Made by a program: the position numbers and the translations under genes. The notes under the pieces were generated by a model, which did no database searches, was not told the DNA's origin, and worked only from the letters and a program-made list of their open reading frames with translations. Shown here piece after piece: positions 59,901 to 64,000 of a stretch of DNA of 64,000 bases; position 1 is the first letter of the stretch; every line of letters begins with the position of its first letter. Source of the stretch: Gymnogyps californianus (Eukaryota > Chordata > Aves > Accipitriformes > Cathartidae); assembly GCF_018139145.2 (NCBI RefSeq), contig NC_059471.1:214353494-214417493 (forward strand). The letters run 5' to 3'.

Positions 59901-62900
59901 TTATTTAAATTAGTTAATATAGAACTCATTTGAATGAATTGGATGTTTATTCATGAACTAGCTGAGGCAAGTGTGAAGCTGTCCTTATGGTCTGTAGCTT
60001 TGGCACTGATCAGCTCTAAAGTCACGTCTTGGGACAGAGATTTCTATTTTATTGCATATTAACTGTGGTGTAGACCAGTGGGTAGCTACTGCCTGATGTA
60101 GCTGAGTGTGAAATTTTCATCCTTTCTGACAAGGCCCCTCAGCCATTGTAATTCATATGAGGCAGGACAACCTGCTTCAAAGTTCCTTGACAGTGGCAAG
60201 GCTGTGGTGGTATAGTAGGATTTGTTTTCTGCACTATAGGGATGGGGTGGAACAGAGACTTTCCATCAGTTAGTGAAAATTTCCCCATTATATTAGCCTG
60301 CGTGGAAACAGGGACAGCCTTTATCCCCTCCTATGTCTTACCCAAGCGCTGTCCTCCTCCTCAGCACAGAGCCAATGCGGTTGTTTTTCAACATCCTCCG
60401 TCCCTTGGGATGTTTTACCCGTTGAACATTAGAAATTAAACTCTAAACTTTCCCTTACTAACAATTCCTTTAACTGTGAAAGGAAAAGAGGTCTCTTGCC
60501 TCCTTTAGCCTATTATTTCCATGTGCTGTTTTCCTTTGTTGATGACAGTTGGGTTCATGAACACATTTACCATCGGGTAGAAGAGCAGTGTGGAGAACCT
60601 GACAAGCGTAGTAGCTAAATTATGCATTGTGAACCACGCGAAGAGCAGGAACGTCTTTTGATTGACACTTGGGTGTTTTTGTACAGATTGCAGATTTACA
60701 GCTGAGCCAACAGAGCCGAATCTCTGCTGGCACTATCTTAATGCATTCTGGGATGCGCTAAAGACACTGGACGACAAGATTATTGTGTACACTTGTAATT
60801 GCCACGGTGGTTCTGCTTTAATGTTATTGACAGATGGAAATTCAAATAGGGCATTTCTGTGTGCAGATCTGCGCAGTGAGCTTGAGTCTGCTTGCCGTGT
60901 AAACCAGAAGATGGGGGAGACTGGAGATGTAAAGAAATACAGCGGGGAGAGAACCAGGTCTATATTTTGATTTTATAATGAACTGGTACAGATGGGAAAA
61001 TCTCCAAACACGATCTATACCTGGATTTGGTGATCAAGATGATCAATTGTACTGCGACTAGGTGTAGGAGAGCAGCCTTTACTTCTCTGTTACACCAATA
61101 TAAGGAGGATTAAAGCTGAAAAGCCTGATCGTGGGATGAAGTGAGTCCCTCTTGAATGGTGCTGAGCTTCATCAAGTGAAATATGCCATTAAGAGTGGTG
61201 GACATAAAGCATTTTGCCTGCCCAGACTTTCTGTGAAGGTGAACATCATCATTTGGTCACTATTTCGAATAGGTTTTTGTGTTTCACTCAGGTCAGCTTA
61301 ACTTTTATCCTAGATCCAGGCCAAAGGAGAGGAATTGCACTCAGATTCAAAGTACTGGATCTGATTCTGGGCAGGGTATGGATGAAAAAGAAGATAAAAC
61401 TTGTGCCACAGCAAGCCGGGTTGCCTTCAAATGACAACTTTTTTTTTTTTTTTTTTTTACCATTATCTGAATCTATCACAGAGCCAAATCCTGCTGTTTG
61501 AGATCACTGGTGTAAGGGAGGGGAGAAGTGGATCTGGTTGGCTATGTCAAAACCTATGGCATGAGGACTCACTGGATTCTGCGTAGTCAAAAGGTGGTTG
61601 GCTGTGTTGCACAGCTGATTTGTGTGCAAGATGTCAGATGGATGAATAGATAGATGGAAGAAATAAGTTAACCTTGAGCCAATTTTTCCATTTTGTTAGT
61701 GCTCAGATGAAATCATCGATGGATGTAGCGGTTAGAACAGATGCTGGGGCTGGACTACAGCAGAAGGTAGTGGGATTGAGAGAAAATGGGGTGCAGGGGG
61801 TGGGAACAGGAACAGTGAGGGGAGATGGTGAGACAGGAGCAAAAAGAAGAGCAAGCCTTGAGCAGTCACTTTCTGCTCGAGGTGTGGATTTGGTGTCATT
61901 CAAGACTCCCTAGGTGCACAGGAGGCTTTTTTGAGGGGCACAGCTCAGGGTGGTAGTGGAGATGTGGCCCATACACTTGCCTTTCAGCATCGTTCTTGGA
62001 GGTCACTTGTGTCCACAAAGCTTGTCCACAGGTTCTTCAGAGAGTGACACAAAGATAATGTTTCTGAAAATAGATGAAGGCCTCCAGAGCTTCTCTCTCA
62101 GAAAACGTGATGATGGATGGGTTTTTTTTTTTTTAACCAAAGCCAACTTTTCCCTGGTAATCTCATCCCAGAGGAAATAAAATTTAAACTATGCCTGCAG
62201 GTCCGTGATTACAGTGCAGGTAGAGGGATCAGATGGGCAGGGTGGACTTCTCCTTTTATCATTGTGAGGAGTTGGCTTGCCTCCACCAACTTATCTGAGA
62301 TGAGTTTGCTTTTCTACTGGTATAATTGAGAGCAGATCTGGCCCTGGTTTAGCTCTTTCACTGAAGGCTCACCTGAAGTATTACTTCCTAAGAGCTTGAG
62401 GCTGGAGAAGATCAGTAGGCATTCACTGAGCTTATGCTGGTTTACATCAGCTAAGAACTGGGCCCTCGAGCCAAGTAAAATGAAACTCGGAAATCTTCTT
62501 TGGCAGGTTGTACTGTCAAAGACTGTGGATACTTCTAAAATAGTATATAGGGTTTTTTTTTAATCTTCTTTGCCCAATCCTTATCCTCTTAGTCCATCAA
62601 AACCAAGTTTAGACTGACCTAATGTAAATAGATTGCAGGATTTCTTTATTTTAAATACTGCAAATGACTCCTAGTGCAGTGTTTTATGTGTGCTTTTCAA
62701 GTTGACTTTAGCAGACTATTAATTATGCAGGGGTGACATTAGCATAAATAACTAGTCAGCAAATAAATGTCAATTAAATATTCTGTTAGCATAGTAGGCA
62801 GCTTTATGCATTGGCATAGAACATTTAGCAGATTATACTTAACGAGTATATAAAAAATAGCATTTTTTTTCTTTGCTCTCCTAATGATGGCAGAGGGGAG

Positions 62901-64000
62901 GAGAAGAGGGGAGGTAGAAATAATGCCAGCTTTGGCTGAAGAGCCGGGGGTGTTTGGGCTGAAATTTGCCCTAGTAGGAGCCATGTCGGTTGACTCTGAT
63001 GTCTCTTGGGAGCTTGCAGCAGCTGGAAGTCGCTGGAGCGTATCGTGGCTCGGCATCTCCCCGCCGGCCCCACGTAGCCCCTTGCAGACTTGCTGCCGAG
63101 AAGAACATATTTTCATTACAGCATCCACAGTAGTTTTTCCTTCCCTTCCTTGACATGACTTAGATCGCTCAGCCTGGGATGTGAAAATTCAAGAGTTAGC
63201 CCGTTGCTCGTGCGTCATCAGGATAGCGTTGTCTTGATAAGGAAAATGGTCTTTTCACTACTGTGTGAAACTGCAAATCTTTTGCATGTAGTGTTGGCTT
63301 CAGTTACTTTTGAAAGACTTAATATTGCCAAGTGAGGCCCTTTTAGGGTAACCTGAGTGTAACAGGCCCCCACGTGTCTTTTGGGAATGTAAATTGTTGA
63401 GCTACTGTGCAAATGTGGCACAGCCTGGCCAGTGGGACAGGCTTTGCAAAAAGTTTGAGTTGTAGACTTCATCAAATGCAGAGTTTCTGAGCATCTCCAG
63501 GTCTGCTGGGCTTGAGGTCAACTTCTTCCGTTTTGATTTTAATATAATTTTTCAGGTCTGGAGGCATAGTTGCAGAGAACCTTGTAGGGATGAGATGCTG
63601 GCAGGTTTGTACAGTGGACTCAGGAGTAAATGATTTATCCTGGTGTTTCTGTTGTGAAACTCAAAGAAGAACTGTGTGAATGGGCAATGTGAGGCGTGCG
63701 CTGCTCTGGGTTTAGCTGGGGCTGCCATGAGTGGTGGAGGCTACCGAGGGGAAAAATCAATGCTTGGTTAAACATAGGTCCTTTTGTTTCAGGTTTTTCG
63801 GGAGTGCGGTGGAGGTGGTCCTTAGGGAACATACGTACTGTGAGGCTCCCAGCCTTGGCTCTGCAGTGACCCCGTGGTTTAGGTAAATGGCGTGGTTTAG
63901 GTAAACTGTTGGGCTCTGCTAAGGGGAAGATTTCCCCTGGGGTGAAGCCCCATTGGCTGGGGTCACTCTGTGGTTCTCTGTTGAGATTTTGGTGGAACTG
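56902..64000 (+). other. SFMBT2: SFMBT2 intron 4 (partial, at least 7.1 kb)
   Basis: Starts with GTGAGT at 56902 and continues to the window end. I looked for the next exon (expected to encode an Ala-Ile-Lys-Glu start and a TDWTEFL-like motif) and did not find it. Contents noted: an AT-rich candidate conserved block at about 59430-59960, a T20 run at 61439-61458, and a segment at about 58490-58800 resembling an old amniote repeat. Confidence 0.8.
61439..61458. repeat. T20 homopolymer
   Basis: Twenty consecutive T in SFMBT2 intron 4. No retroposon body is recognisable beside it on the minus strand. Confidence 0.95.

Noticed and set aside
60662..60970. A 102-codon Cys-containing open frame in intron 4, checked as the next SFMBT2 exon
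   Set aside because: It lacks the expected TDWTEFL and Leu-Leu-Glu-Gly features of the SFMBT2 exon after MPPD; no splice-phase match.
1..64000. CRISPR arrays, prophage, operons, tRNA or rRNA genes
   Set aside because: None seen. The window is vertebrate genomic DNA, and no cloverleaf-like tRNA A/B boxes or rRNA cores were recognised.

Overview
The window is vertebrate nuclear DNA, almost certainly from a bird. It has long introns with a few short coding exons, CpG islands, truncated CR1 LINE copies ending in the usual CR1 3' tail, and two solo LTRs of a family (TGT...ACA ends, CCATATGACATCATG block before a TATA-like element) that I associate with Neoaves rather than Galliformes. There is no bacterial-style gene packing, no CRISPR array and no rRNA or tRNA gene that I can support.

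Layout. At the left edge, on the minus strand, is the first coding exon (1131-1239) of a STIMATE/TMEM110-like gene. It sits in a small CpG island, preceded on its upstream side by GC boxes, a (GGGGAT)8 array and about 1.1 kb of G-rich minisatellite. From about 2.5 to 31 kb is intergenic DNA with CR1 pieces, two solo LTRs in opposite orientation and MIR-like relics. A second, larger CpG island (about 30.8-35.3 kb, core 31.9-32.5 kb) is the probable promoter of SFMBT2 on the plus strand, with NRF1-like and YY1-like sites and a strong splice donor at 32452/32453. Three coding exons of SFMBT2 follow: 46159-46328 (start codon at 46223), 53166-53260 and 56661-56901. They are in frame through the splice phases and encode the N-terminus plus most of the first MBT repeat. 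The window ends inside intron 4.

The two genes are head to head, about 31 kb apart. One encodes a predicted ER membrane regulator of STIM1-dependent calcium entry, the other a Polycomb-type MBT protein that works with YY1. The order is notable because human STIMATE (TMEM110) lies next to SFMBT1 in the ITIH1/3/4-PRKCD region of chromosome 3. The window therefore looks like the ohnologous SFMBT2 region (ITIH5/ITIH2 to PRKCQ), keeping a STIMATE-like copy that I believe placental mammals lack there. I found no clear sign of an undescribed molecular system. The points most worth following are this paralogon neighbour, the YY1 sites in the promoter of a YY1-partner gene, the uORFs in the SFMBT2 leader, the unusual homopolymer and palindrome content of the promoter, and candidate conserved noncoding blocks in the introns.
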